DNA of 35,906 nt, from positions 1 through 35,906 of the forward strand of contig RFVA01000022.1 of assembly GCA_009922685.1 (NCBI GenBank), in the 5' to 3' direction. This stretch comes from Gammaproteobacteria bacterium (lineage in GTDB: Bacteria; Pseudomonadota; Gammaproteobacteria; Methylococcales; Methylococcaceae). A program made the translations under genes and the position numbers. Below, in pieces: positions 21,448 through 29,315 of the stretch. Below the pieces are notes generated by a model. The model was not told the DNA's origin and did no database searches. It saw nothing but the letters and a program-made list of their open reading frames with translations. How positions within the stretch are numbered: the stretch's first letter is position 1; every line of letters begins with the position of its first letter.

Positions 21448-22988
21448 ATAGACACGCTCATCTGTCTTCAGAGGGGCCCAGTCGACCTGGGGACTCTTGT
21501 GTCATGGTCATCTTTGGTGCGACCGGAAACCTGACCCAGCTCAAGCTGTTGCCCGCGCTTTACAATCTGGCTCGCGCCAAATTGCTGTCACCAAAATTTG
21601 CTCTGATCGGCACCTCGTTCGAGCCTCAGGATGAGGGATTATTTCGGGAGCGCATGGTCAAGGCCGTCAAAAACTACGCCGACCAAGAGCTTGATGAGGG
21701 GGAATTTGATCAGGAAACCCTCGATTGGATTGCTGAGCGAATCTACTTTATTGCCGGTGATGTTCGCGATCCAGAATTTTATGCAGGTCTCAAGGCCCGA
21801 TGCGCCGAAGTCAGGAAGATTCACGAGATCGAAGATAATCATTTCTATTATCTTGCAACCCTGCCGAGCCTCTTTGGAGAGATCATTCGGCAGTTGGGTG
21901 AGGCCGGCATGGCATCCGAGGAAGGAGGCCATTGGCGTCGGGTCATTATTGAGAAACCTTTTGGCTACGATCTCGCGTCTGCGCAGGAGCTCAATACCGA
22001 TATCAAGAAGGTTCTGAGGGAGCGGCAGATTTACCGAATTGACCATTATCTAGGGAAGGAAACGGTTCAGAATATTTTGGTCATGCGTTTTGCCAACAGT
22101 ATTTTTGAGCCGGTATGGAACCGCCGCTATATTGATCATGTCCAGATTACGGCGGCTGAATCCGTGGGCGTTGGGCAGCGTGGCCCTTATTACGAGGATG
22201 CTGGTGCGGTTCGAGATATGGTCCCCCATCACCTTTTTCAGCTGTTGTCGTTGACCACGATGGAGCCGCCGGTGTCGTTTGGGGCAGATGCGGTCCGCGA
22301 TGAGCAGGCCAAGGTGCTGCGGGCCGTCCAGATTCCTTCACCGGAAGATGTTCTTAGCAAGATGGCGCGCGGTCAATATGGTGAAGGCGAAGTGGCCGGA
22401 GAAACGGTTCCTGGCTATCGCCAGGAAGCGCATGTCGCCCCCGAATCAAGGACCGAGACCTTCGTCGCGATGAAGCTCATGATTGATAACTGGCGGTGGG
22501 CCGATGTTCCTTTCTATCTAAGAACCGGTAAGCGTATGAGTGCTCGTTCGACCGAAATTGTGATTCAATTTCGACGAGCGCCTCTGGTCCTTTTTCGCAA
22601 TACCGCCATTGAGCAGCTGACGACCAATCGGCTGGTGATTCATATTCAACCGAAGGAAGGCATCTCCCTGCAGTTTGGCGCCAAAGTCCCGGGACCTGTG
22701 ATGAAGTTGGGTGCCGTCAAGATGGACTTTGATTACAGCGATTATTTTGGGTCCACTCCCGATACCGGTTATGAGCGGCTGTTGCTGGACTGCATGATCG
22801 GGGATGCCACACTGTTCCAGCGGGCCGACATGGTCGAGGCGGGATGGAGCATCATCCAGCCGGCGCTTGATGTCTGGAAGGCCTTGCCGCCTCGAAGCTT
22901 TCCGAATTATGCCGCCGGCTCTTGGGGGCCTGAGGAAGCTGATGAGCTGCTGGAGCGCGATGGTCGTCACTGGATCAATCTCACCTGA
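21444..22988 (+). CDS. zwf: Glucose-6-phosphate 1-dehydrogenase
   Basis: First step of the oxidative pentose phosphate pathway. [15 protein letters not shown] is the nucleotide-binding motif, [13 protein letters not shown] is the active-site signature with the catalytic histidine, and [12 protein letters not shown] is also conserved. At 514 aa it is full length. It starts within the gnd stop (ATGA) and its own TGA overlaps the next start by one base (TGATG), so the pair and the following genes are translationally coupled. Confidence 0.97.
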   Translation: MNRHAHLSSEGPSRPGDSCVMVIFGATGNLTQLKLLPALYNLARAKLLSPKFALIGTSFEPQDEGLFRERMVKAVKNYADQELDEGEFDQETLDWIAERIYFIAGDVRDPEFYAGLKARCAEVRKIHEIEDNHFYYLATLPSLFGEIIRQLGEAGMASEEGGHWRRVIIEKPFGYDLASAQELNTDIKKVLRERQIYRIDHYLGKETVQNILVMRFANSIFEPVWNRRYIDHVQITAAESVGVGQRGPYYEDAGAVRDMVPHHLFQLLSLTTMEPPVSFGADAVRDEQAKVLRAVQIPSPEDVLSKMARGQYGEGEVAGETVPGYRQEAHVAPESRTETFVAMKLMIDNWRWADVPFYLRTGKRMSARSTEIVIQFRRAPLVLFRNTAIEQLTTNRLVIHIQPKEGISLQFGAKVPGPVMKLGAVKMDFDYSDYFGSTPDTGYERLLLDCMIGDATLFQRADMVEAGWSIIQPALDVWKALPPRSFPNYAAGSWGPEEADELLERDGRHWINLT

Positions 22989-23431
22989 TGAGTTCGAGTC
23001 CCACTCAAGAGCGGTTTTGGGAAAAAAAGCCGCTCGCTTCCTTATCTGAAGCAGAGTGGGAGTCCTTGTGTGATGGTTGTGGTCGATGCTGTTTGAACAA
23101 GCTCGAGGATGAAGATGATGGCGAGGTTGTGTTTACTCGACTTGCGTGCCATCTCCTCGATATCGAACAGTGTCGCTGTAGGCATTACGAGGGGCGCGAG
23201 GCCCATGTTCCCAGCTGTCTCGATCTGAGGCGCCATCGGGTGGAACCGCATTGGCTGCCTGCCACCTGTGCCTACCGCTTGGTGGCGGAGGGGCAACCGC
23301 TGTTCGACTGGCACCCGTTGATTTCCGGAAACCGAGAGTCGGTCCATGAGGCCGGGATCTCGGTGCGAGGTTTCGCCATCCCTGAAACCGGCATCGAAGA
23401 TCTTGAAGCGCATATAATCGACCTCCTCTAG
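22988..23431 (+). CDS. YcgN family cysteine-cluster protein (UPF0260)
   Basis: A 147-aa protein with the CDGCGRCCLNKLEDE motif and further conserved cysteines (CxC at CRCRHYEGR, then SCLDL and TCAYRLVAEGQPL), the pattern of the YcgN/UPF0260 family, probably a metal or iron-sulfur binding site. The biochemical role is unknown. Coupled to zwf by a TGATG overlap, although in other bacteria this family is not tied to sugar metabolism. Confidence 0.9.
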   Translation: MSSSPTQERFWEKKPLASLSEAEWESLCDGCGRCCLNKLEDEDDGEVVFTRLACHLLDIEQCRCRHYEGREAHVPSCLDLRRHRVEPHWLPATCAYRLVAEGQPLFDWHPLISGNRESVHEAGISVRGFAIPETGIEDLEAHIIDLL

Positions 23432-23480
23432 TTGGTTTCTGGTCTTTTGTGTTGGCCGGAATCTGGAAGGTTCTCGAGCG

Positions 23481-24086
23481 ATGCCTATGAGCGATGATGA
23501 AGCGGATCTCTTTCTCAAGGAAATGGCGGATGTCCTTCCGTTGGCGCCTGAACCGACAATCGCCGGGCGTTCCCGCACGGAAAAGGAGGCTCCGGGGATA
23601 CGCTATCGGAGGGAGGCTGCGCAACGTTTGACCCAGCCGGAGGACACCCATCTCCCCACGACCTTCGTCGAGCATGTTCGCCCGGAGGCGGTGATCTTTT
23701 TTCGACGCGATGGGGTTCAGCTTGGGGTCTATCGCCGCCTGCAGCGGGGGGCCTATGAGATTGAGGCGACCCTAGACCTCCATGGGTTGACGGTTGAGGA
23801 GGCCAGAGAAGCGGTGTGTCGGTTTATCAAGGACTGCATGCGCTACGATGTTCGCTCAGCCCTGATCAGTCATGGGAAGGGTCAGCGCAACAAGGACAAA
23901 ATACCTTTGCTGAAGAGTTTTGTGGCGCGTTGGCTTCCTATGATACCGGAGGTGATGGCTTTTCATAGCGCCCAGAAATGGCATGGGGGCGCGGGTGCAG
24001 TCTATGTTCTTTTAAAGAAAAGTGAGCGGGCCAAGGAGATCACCCGGGAGCGTCTTGGGCTTTCTTCTGGAAAGCCTGAATGCTGA
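23481..24086 (+). CDS. Smr (MutS2 C-terminal-like) domain protein
   Basis: A 201-aa protein whose C-terminal half is an Smr domain: LDLHGLTVEEAREAVCRFI, then SHGKGQRNKDKIPLLKSFVARWL and HGGAGAVYVLLKKSE. The LDxH and HGKG motifs are the nucleic-acid-binding and candidate nuclease residues. The N-terminal half is charged, as in SmrA/SmrB (YfcN) proteins; some members cleave mRNA on collided ribosomes. Whether this is SmrA or SmrB type cannot be decided here. It overlaps the following kinase gene by 7 nt. Confidence 0.9.
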   Translation: MPMSDDEADLFLKEMADVLPLAPEPTIAGRSRTEKEAPGIRYRREAAQRLTQPEDTHLPTTFVEHVRPEAVIFFRRDGVQLGVYRRLQRGAYEIEATLDLHGLTVEEAREAVCRFIKDCMRYDVRSALISHGKGQRNKDKIPLLKSFVARWLPMIPEVMAFHSAQKWHGGAGAVYVLLKKSERAKEITRERLGLSSGKPEC

Positions 24087-25192
24087 TCGGTTCTGTCGAT
24101 CCCCAACGGATGGTGCCTCCGGAAGCCCTGGAGGCGGCTTTGGCGTTTGCCGTCGAAGGTGACATCAAGGCGGTGACGCCCTTGGGGCGTGGTCTGATTA
24201 ATGACACCTATCGGGTCAAGCAAGGGTCTGGGTCCTGGGTTCTTCAGCGACTAAACCCTCGTGTTTTTGAGAGCCCTGAGGCGATCATGGATAACCTCCA
24301 TGCCATGGCCTCTCACCTTGAAAGTAAATCCTTGGATCCCGAAGGCATCCAGCTGCCGAAGCCGTTATGGACCCTAGAGGGTCGCCGCCTCTTTAGATCT
24401 CGGGACGATCAATGTTGGCGAGCCATCACCTACATTGACCAGAGTCTGTCTCTTGAGAGGATTGCTAGGCCCAGCGAGGCCTTTGAGGTCGGACGTGCGC
24501 TCGGTTTATTTCATGGCCTCTTCGATGACCTTCCTCCCGAGAGGCTCCACGATACTCTACCGGGGTTTCATGAAGCGCCGTGCTATCTTTTGGCGCTCGA
24601 TCATCGGGTGGCCCAATGTTCCCTTGAGGAGTCTTCAGGCAGTGTCCTTGAGGCCCTTCATTTCATTGATGCCCGAAGAGATCTGGTGCCGGTCCTTGAA
24701 AGAGGGAAGCTGAAGGGGGATCTTCATCTTGCGATCATGCACGGTGATCCGAAGCTTGATAATGTCCTCTTTGACCGCGCCAGTGGGCGCGCCATCAGTC
24801 TGATTGATCTTGATACGGTAAAGCCTGGGCTCAGGCACTATGATCTTGGCGACTGCTTTAGGTCTTGTTGCAATGCCGCCGGTGAAGCCGAGGGGGGCTC
24901 GGTCGTGTTTGATCTGACGATCTTTGAAGCGTTGTTGGCGGGCTATTTTAAGGTCGCTCGGGGGTTCTTCTCGCGGGTCGATGTGGACTATCTTTATGAC
25001 GCCATTCGGCTTTTGCCTCTTGAGCTGGGTATAAGGTTTCTAACGGATCATCTTTTGGGGGATGCTTACTTCAAGGTCGATCATCCGGGTCAAAATCTCC
25101 TAAGAGCCCAGAGGCAGTTCCAGTTGGTGGTCAGTATCGAAGCTCAGGAGGTTGCCCTTCGGGCCATCATCGAGCGACTTTATCGCGGCTAG
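24080..25192 (+). CDS. APH/choline-kinase-fold phosphotransferase, NahK-like
   Basis: A 370-aa small-molecule kinase of the aminoglycoside phosphotransferase superfamily. The N-lobe begins PLGRGLINDTYRV and continues WVLQRLNPRVFESPEAIMDN, the pattern of N-acetylhexosamine 1-kinase (NahK)-like proteins. The catalytic loop is HGDPKLDNVLF and the metal-binding Asp lies in SLIDLDTVKPG. The substrate is probably a sugar, amino sugar or a related alcohol; antibiotic resistance is unlikely. It overlaps the Smr gene by 7 nt and ends 93 nt before the pterin-like cluster, where a new promoter appears, so a link to that cluster is only possible. Confidence 0.85.
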   Translation: MLIGSVDPQRMVPPEALEAALAFAVEGDIKAVTPLGRGLINDTYRVKQGSGSWVLQRLNPRVFESPEAIMDNLHAMASHLESKSLDPEGIQLPKPLWTLEGRRLFRSRDDQCWRAITYIDQSLSLERIARPSEAFEVGRALGLFHGLFDDLPPERLHDTLPGFHEAPCYLLALDHRVAQCSLEESSGSVLEALHFIDARRDLVPVLERGKLKGDLHLAIMHGDPKLDNVLFDRASGRAISLIDLDTVKPGLRHYDLGDCFRSCCNAAGEAEGGSVVFDLTIFEALLAGYFKVARGFFSRVDVDYLYDAIRLLPLELGIRFLTDHLLGDAYFKVDHPGQNLLRAQRQFQLVVSIEAQEVALRAIIERLYRG

Positions 25193-25220
25193 AGGTTGTT
25201 GCTTCGAGGGTTTGACTGAA

Positions 25221-25247
25221 CTGACAGGCCTCGTTCTCCGTTATACT
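25221..25247 (+). promoter_or_regulatory. Candidate sigma70 promoter of the ribA-ribD operon
   Basis: The gap before the fused ribA-ribD gene contains CTGACA (25221-25226) and TATACT (25242-25247), 15 bp apart, about 39 nt before the GTG start. An alternative -35, TTGACT at 25212, would be 24 bp away, too far. The -10 box is good; the spacing is short, so confidence is moderate. No FMN riboswitch fits in this gap. Confidence 0.4.
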
Positions 25248-25285
25248 GTTGGGCTTGTCCTAAGTCTCCCTTCCTATCGATCACT

Positions 25286-26602
25286 GTGGTCCAAAATCTT
25301 GTTAAAACCCGCCTGCCGACCGCCTTTGGGGACTTCATGCTGTCCCTTTACGATGAGGACGGCAAGGAGCATCTAGCCCTCGTCAAAGGCGATGTCCGTG
25401 GGCAGTCCAATGTGCCGGTTCGCGTCCATTCAGAGTGTCTGACCGGGGATGTCTTTGGTTCAAGGCGGTGTGACTGCGGAGACCAGCTTAAGCACACCCA
25501 GCAATACCTCGGCCGGCAAGCGGTGGGGATTCTGATTTACCTCCGTCAGGAGGGGCGGGGCATTGGTCTTTCAAAGAAAATGGAGGCCTACAACCTGCAG
25601 GATCAAGGCCTCGATACCGTGGAGGCCAACATTGAGCTCGGCCACCAGCCCGATGAGCGGGATTACGGCATCGCTGCAAAAATATTGAATGAGCTTGGCG
25701 TTAAGACCATAAGGCTGATTACCAATAACCCTCACAAGATCGAGGCGCTGGAGGCTTACGGCGTGAAGATCGCCTCACGGATACCGATTGAGGTGGGCCA
25801 CCATGCCGAAAACTTGGGCTATTTGCGCTCCAAAGCCGAGCGCATGTCCCACCAGCTCAAATTTAGGGAGAGACATCCTGAAGGCCAGGCGCTGGCCTTC
25901 ATCGAGCCGCTGGTGGATCAGCTGTTGTTGGCCCGCCACGCTGATCAGGGTCATCCGTTTGTGACGCTCACGTATGCACAGAGCATGGATGGCAGTATCG
26001 CGGTTGATGCGGGTATCCCTTTCCCCTTGAGCTCTGAAAAATCGCTGGCACTCACCCACTATCTTAGATCACAGCATGATGCTCTCCTCGTCGGCGTCAA
26101 CACCCTGCTGGCCGATGATCCTCAGTTAAATGTCCGTTATTGCGAAGGGGAGGATCCCCGGCCGGTGATCCTTGACAGTCATTTGAGAACCCCCCCGGGT
26201 TGCAGGCTCTTGAAAGGCTCGACCAAGTCCCCGGTCATTCTGACCACGATGGCTTCGGCATCTGCGCAGCGGGAGGCACTGACCCGCTCGGGTGCCGAAG
26301 TGATCGTGGTCAAGGCGGATGCTGATGGGGGTGTTGATCTTCATGCGGCGCTCGATGTTCTTTTCAAACTCGGCATCCGAACGTTAATGGTAGAGGGTGG
26401 CGGCAAGATTATTTCTACGTTCCTAAAGCAGCGGTTAGTGAATTACTGTGTGATCACGATTACGCCAAAGATTATTGGTGGATTTAAGGCGATTGAAGGC
26501 CCCTTGAGTCCCTTGGGAATCCCGCTGACGATCACGGGGTGCCGCTATGAGAGCTTGGGTTCCGACTTAATTGCCTTTGGAGCCCTTGAGTACGCGTCAT
26601 GA
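25286..26602 (+). CDS. GTP cyclohydrolase II fused to RibD-type reductase (no DHBP synthase, no deaminase)
   Basis: 438 aa, two domains. Residues about 1-190 are GTP cyclohydrolase II: the zinc cysteines lie in SECLTGDVFGSRRCDCGDQL, followed by the catalytic YLRQEGRGIGLSKKM and RLITNNPHKIEALE. Residues about 218-438 are the RibD C-terminal (DHFR-like) reductase: TLTYAQSMDGSIA, DALLVGVNTLLADDPQLN and LMVEGGGKIIS. Expected chemistry: GTP to 2,5-diamino-6-ribosylamino-pyrimidinone phosphate, then reduction of the ribosyl to ribityl. The CMP/dCMP deaminase half of RibD and the RibB domain are absent, so this is not the housekeeping riboflavin gene. GTG start at 25286; the stop overlaps the next gene by 4 nt (ATGA). 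First gene of a four-gene operon; likely the entry enzyme of an unassigned pathway. Confidence 0.92.
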   Translation: MVQNLVKTRLPTAFGDFMLSLYDEDGKEHLALVKGDVRGQSNVPVRVHSECLTGDVFGSRRCDCGDQLKHTQQYLGRQAVGILIYLRQEGRGIGLSKKMEAYNLQDQGLDTVEANIELGHQPDERDYGIAAKILNELGVKTIRLITNNPHKIEALEAYGVKIASRIPIEVGHHAENLGYLRSKAERMSHQLKFRERHPEGQALAFIEPLVDQLLLARHADQGHPFVTLTYAQSMDGSIAVDAGIPFPLSSEKSLALTHYLRSQHDALLVGVNTLLADDPQLNVRYCEGEDPRPVILDSHLRTPPGCRLLKGSTKSPVILTTMASASAQREALTRSGAEVIVVKADADGGVDLHAALDVLFKLGIRTLMVEGGGKIISTFLKQRLVNYCVITITPKIIGGFKAIEGPLSPLGIPLTITGCRYESLGSDLIAFGALEYAS

Positions 26603-27621
26603 CGGCGGTCGGCGTTGTTCATCTGGAGCCTGGTCGGGTTGACCTCAAGGCCGTCGCCGTTGGTGCTCCAGGTTCTGGTGAGCTGAAAGTTCGGGCCTTA
26701 TGTTCAGCCATCAGTTCGGGGACCGAATCACTGGTCTTTAGGGGGCGGTTGCCGGAGCCCTCACTCGACGATATGCGTTTGGATCCCTTTCTTGAAGCTC
26801 AAGGCTACCCGATGGCCTCGGGTTATGCCCTGGTAGGCGAGGTTCTCGCATCAGGGGATGAGGCTGACGAGTCCTGGGTCGGTCGGCATGTTTTTGTCTT
26901 TCATTCCCATCAGAGCGAATTGGTGGTATCAACCGATCGCTGTTATCTCTTGCCCGAAGGGATGCCCAGTGAGCGAGCTGTATTTTTAGCTTCGATGGAG
27001 ACGGCGCTCAGTCTGGTCATGGATGCAGCGCCGCTGGTGGGGGAGCGTGGGATGGTGTTTGGTCAGGGCGTGGTGGGTCTCCTGGTGGTCGCATTACTGG
27101 ATCAATATCCTCTAGGGGGGCTTCTTGCAGCGGATGCTCTCGCCTTCCGGAGGGCTTGGTCAAAAAGGCTTGGTGCCGGGATCGTGATCGATGCTTCGAA
27201 GGATCGTGATTGGATGGTTCTTGAGGACGGTCTCTTTGAAAAAGGACTCAATGGCCTTGATTTTGTGGTGGAGGTATCCGGCCGGATGAATGCCTTGAAT
27301 CAGGCGATCAAATTGACCGGTTTTGACGGCCGGATTGTGATTGGCTCCTGGTATGGTCAATCTCAGGAAGTTTTGGATCTCGGGGGGAGCTTTCATCGGC
27401 GACGGATTCGGCTGATGTCGAGTCAGGTGAGTTCGCTCGGGCCTCCATTGACCGGGCGTTGGGATAAGGCCCGCCGCCTCGCTCTGGCGCTTGAGTGGCT
27501 GGACCGTCTGATGCCTGAGCGCCTGATCACTCATCGATTTAAACCTTCCGCCTGTCAGTTAGCCTTCGAGACGACGGCTGATCCAGCGGCGGAGTCCTTG
27601 CAAGTCATTTTTGAGTATTAA
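26599..27621 (+). CDS. MDR-superfamily dehydrogenase, BchC-like, without zinc ligands
   Basis: 340 aa with the medium-chain dehydrogenase fold: an N-terminal GroES-like half and a Rossmann half with GMVFGQGVVGLLVVALL at about 153-169. Where zinc alcohol dehydrogenases carry Cys and His ligands, this protein has SSGTESLVFRG (Ser40) and ASGYALVGEV (Tyr76), and the four-cysteine structural zinc lobe is missing. The same STGTE/GYE pattern is found in BchC of bacteriochlorophyll synthesis, but no bacteriochlorophyll genes are seen here. Probably oxidises or reduces an alcohol/ketone side chain of the cluster's product. Coupled to the previous gene by ATGA. Confidence 0.87.
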   Translation: MTAVGVVHLEPGRVDLKAVAVGAPGSGELKVRALCSAISSGTESLVFRGRLPEPSLDDMRLDPFLEAQGYPMASGYALVGEVLASGDEADESWVGRHVFVFHSHQSELVVSTDRCYLLPEGMPSERAVFLASMETALSLVMDAAPLVGERGMVFGQGVVGLLVVALLDQYPLGGLLAADALAFRRAWSKRLGAGIVIDASKDRDWMVLEDGLFEKGLNGLDFVVEVSGRMNALNQAIKLTGFDGRIVIGSWYGQSQEVLDLGGSFHRRRIRLMSSQVSSLGPPLTGRWDKARRLALALEWLDRLMPERLITHRFKPSACQLAFETTADPAAESLQVIFEY

Positions 27622-27625
27622 AGAC

Positions 27626-28000
27626 ATGTATCAATTGGCGATCGGGCGTGATTTCATTGCGCGTCACTTTTTGGTGGGCGGAGACTGGGGTGCCGAAAAT
27701 GTCGAGCACAGCCATCACTATCGCATCGAAGTGCAGCTTCAGGGGGCGTCCCTTAATCAGCATGGCTACCTTGTCGATATTGTCGAGCTTGAGGCAGCGC
27801 TTGGGGAGGTTATCGGTCTTTTTAGGGATAACGTTCTCAACAGTCTCCCCGATTTTGAGGGGCTCAATCCGAGCATTGAGCATTTTTCGAGAATTCTTTA
27901 CCAGCGCTTGAGCGATCGTCTGGCGCTTTCGGGCGTGACCATCAGCGTCAAGCTGTTTGAGAATGATCTTGATTGGGCCGGTTACACCGGGCCGACCTGA
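27626..28000 (+). CDS. 6-pyruvoyltetrahydropterin synthase / QueD homologue with Cys-to-Glu active site
   Basis: 124 aa from the ATG at 27626, 4 nt after the dehydrogenase stop; a TTG at 27611 would extend it five residues into that gene. The three zinc-binding histidines are His14 and the HxH pair His28/His30 (EHSHHYRIEV). In QueD and PTPS a catalytic Cys lies four or so residues before the HxH; here that position is Glu24, and the whole protein has no cysteine. Replacement of Cys by Glu is the hallmark reported for the PTPS-III type, which cleaves the side chain of dihydroneopterin triphosphate. The later conserved region SIEHFSRILYQRL and the ligand-anchoring Glu in VKLFENDLDWAGY are present. 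The pterin-like substrate is inferred from the family. Confidence 0.88.
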   Translation: MYQLAIGRDFIARHFLVGGDWGAENVEHSHHYRIEVQLQGASLNQHGYLVDIVELEAALGEVIGLFRDNVLNSLPDFEGLNPSIEHFSRILYQRLSDRLALSGVTISVKLFENDLDWAGYTGPT

Positions 28001-28026
28001 GCGCACCTTCTGATCAGAGCTCTCTT

Positions 28027-28698
28027 ATGACGATTTCCTTTGGTGATTACCTTGATGCCAAGTTCCTTTTGGATGAGAGGAGCCTGAATCGAGACGTCAA
28101 GGCCGTTTTTTGGGCGGCCCTTCGAAGCCGGCTTGAGCTTCGGGTTCTTGATCTTGGCTGCGGCAATGGCGCAACGATCCGTCGTCTTTTGGATGAGCCG
28201 CTGTTAGGCCGCCTTGAGATTACGGCGGTCGATCGGGATAAAGATCTTCTCGGTAAGGCTTATGCGGAAACCGTTGAGCTTCTGGAGCAGCGGGGTTATG
28301 AGCTGTCCCTGGAGGACGCCTTCATTAAGGGTGTCAGAGATCGGGAGGTGACGACGGTTCGCTTTATTGAGAGGGATCTTAAAGACTTTGTCCCGGGGGA
28401 GGCCGAAAAGTGGGATGTTATCACCGCGCATGCCCTCATGGATCTTTTGCCTCCTGCGTTTATCCTTGAGCGCCTTCGTGACTGGCTGGCGGCTAATGGG
28501 CTTTTCTATGCGACGCTGAACTATGATGCCGGCACGACCCTTTTTCCGGCCGCCCCGGATGCCGACATCGAGGGAGCCGTCCTCGAGTACTATGATCGGT
28601 CGATGAGTCGAACCTTTGAGGGCCTTCCCTGTGGCGGGGCCCATTCAGGTCGGCTGCTTCATCGGGCGATGCTTATGGTTCGTCGGACTGGAGTTTGA
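28027..28698 (+). pseudogene. SAM-dependent methyltransferase, N-terminal part of a frameshifted gene
   Basis: 223 aa as read, with the class I SAM-binding motif VLDLGCGNGATIRRLL near residue 41 and the acidic motif AVDRDKDLL after it. The ATG at 28027 is chosen; a TTG at 27973 would lie inside the PTPS gene. The frame stops at a TGA (28696-28698) right after LLHRAMLMV. The -1 frame continues across the stop, from GSSDWSLTP around 28677 to 28904, with the kind of C-terminal domain I expect in this family. Adding one G within the ATGGTT at 28675-28680 (ATGGGTTCG) would join both parts into about 292 aa. This may be a sequencing or assembly error, a real inactivating mutation or, less likely, a programmed shift. 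Probable role: methylation of the cluster product. Confidence 0.75.
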
Positions 28699-28904
28699 CC
28701 CCATTTTGTGGGAGTTACCGGGATGGAGATGCGCGCTGTCTCGAGGCTTTGCTGGAGATGATTTGGGAGGAGGCCTCAAGGTCGTCGCTGTTTGACCCGG
28801 AAACACTTAAGGCGTGGTATGCAGGGCGATTAGCGCAGCTCCGCCAGCAAGCCTTGGGTTTGATCGTGCATCAAATAGACCTGCTTGGGCAGAAGGTAGG
28901 CTAG
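28677..28904 (+). pseudogene. C-terminal part of the frameshifted methyltransferase
   Basis: In the -1 frame relative to the methyltransferase, codons from 28677 read GSSDWSLTPFCGSYRDG and go on to a helical region ending LGLIVHQIDLLGQKVG with a stop at 28902-28904. From memory, methyltransferases in similar clusters end with an SDW block and a HQ(I/L)D-type tail, so this looks like the missing C-terminus rather than an independent protein. A TTG at 28695 overlapping the upstream TGA could in principle start a 69-aa protein, which I consider less likely. Confidence 0.65.
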
Positions 28905-29042
28905 GTATCGCCAGATCTGAGGCTTTCTGGGTTGACCTGCTGAACCCATCAGACTGTAACCGCCCAGGGATTAAAGCATCACGCTGAATGCCCGCGCAAT
29001 GTTTGATTGCGACGAAGATCATCGCTTAGCTAGCTGGGCTTG

Positions 29043-29088
29043 CGGTGAGGGCATTGGAGTTCGGGCTAATCAAGCCCTCACTGTTTTC
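29043..29088 (+). terminator. Candidate rho-independent terminator after the ribA-ribD operon
   Basis: An inverted repeat (29043-29052 with 29074-29083, CGGTGAGGGC/GCCCTCACTG, with one G-T pair) of 10 bp and a 21-nt loop is followed by TTTT. It lies 138 nt after the methyltransferase tail and before the next promoter candidate. The loop is long and the T-run short, so efficiency is uncertain. Confidence 0.55.
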
Positions 29089-29133
29089 ACTGGCACCGTG
29101 CATGTGTGAATGTATCCACGTCAAGGCTTTCAG

Positions 29134-29164
29134 TTGACAAATGACCATGCACAAGGGCTAGACT
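29134..29164 (+). promoter_or_regulatory. Candidate sigma70 promoter of the envelope-gene block
   Basis: A perfect -35 box TTGACA (29134-29139) is followed after 19 bp by TAGACT (29159-29164). The spacing is longer than the optimal 17 bp. It lies about 150 nt upstream of the lipoprotein gene and downstream of a terminator, the expected position for a promoter driving 29316-30487. Confidence 0.4.
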
Positions 29165-29315
29165 AACCATAGAGAATTGATTAATTTTCCTGCACATTGG
29201 CAGCGCTATCGGCACCAAACAGGAGTGGTTGGGCTTACCCGCCGAAAGTGGAGATTTTCTTGCCTAAGGATTGCTCATGGACATATTCGCCATCTGAACC
29301 CATTGAGGTGTACAC

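Larger units (their letters stand above)
28905..29315. other. 411-nt gene-free stretch with terminator and promoter
   Basis: No supported ORF or RNA gene. It contains the terminator-like hairpin at 29043-29088, which closes the operon beginning with ribA-ribD, and a promoter candidate at 29134-29164 pointing into the accessory genes. The boundary between the conserved cluster and the inserted envelope genes therefore lies here. Confidence 0.6.

Noticed and set aside
25193-25285. FMN riboswitch before the ribA-RibD gene
   Set aside because: The gap is only 93 nt and contains none of the conserved RFN-element segments; a promoter-like pair was seen instead.
28695-28904. Independent 69-aa small protein starting at TTG
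   Set aside because: The same frame is meaningful upstream of the TTG (SSDW block), so a frameshifted methyltransferase C-terminus explains it better.
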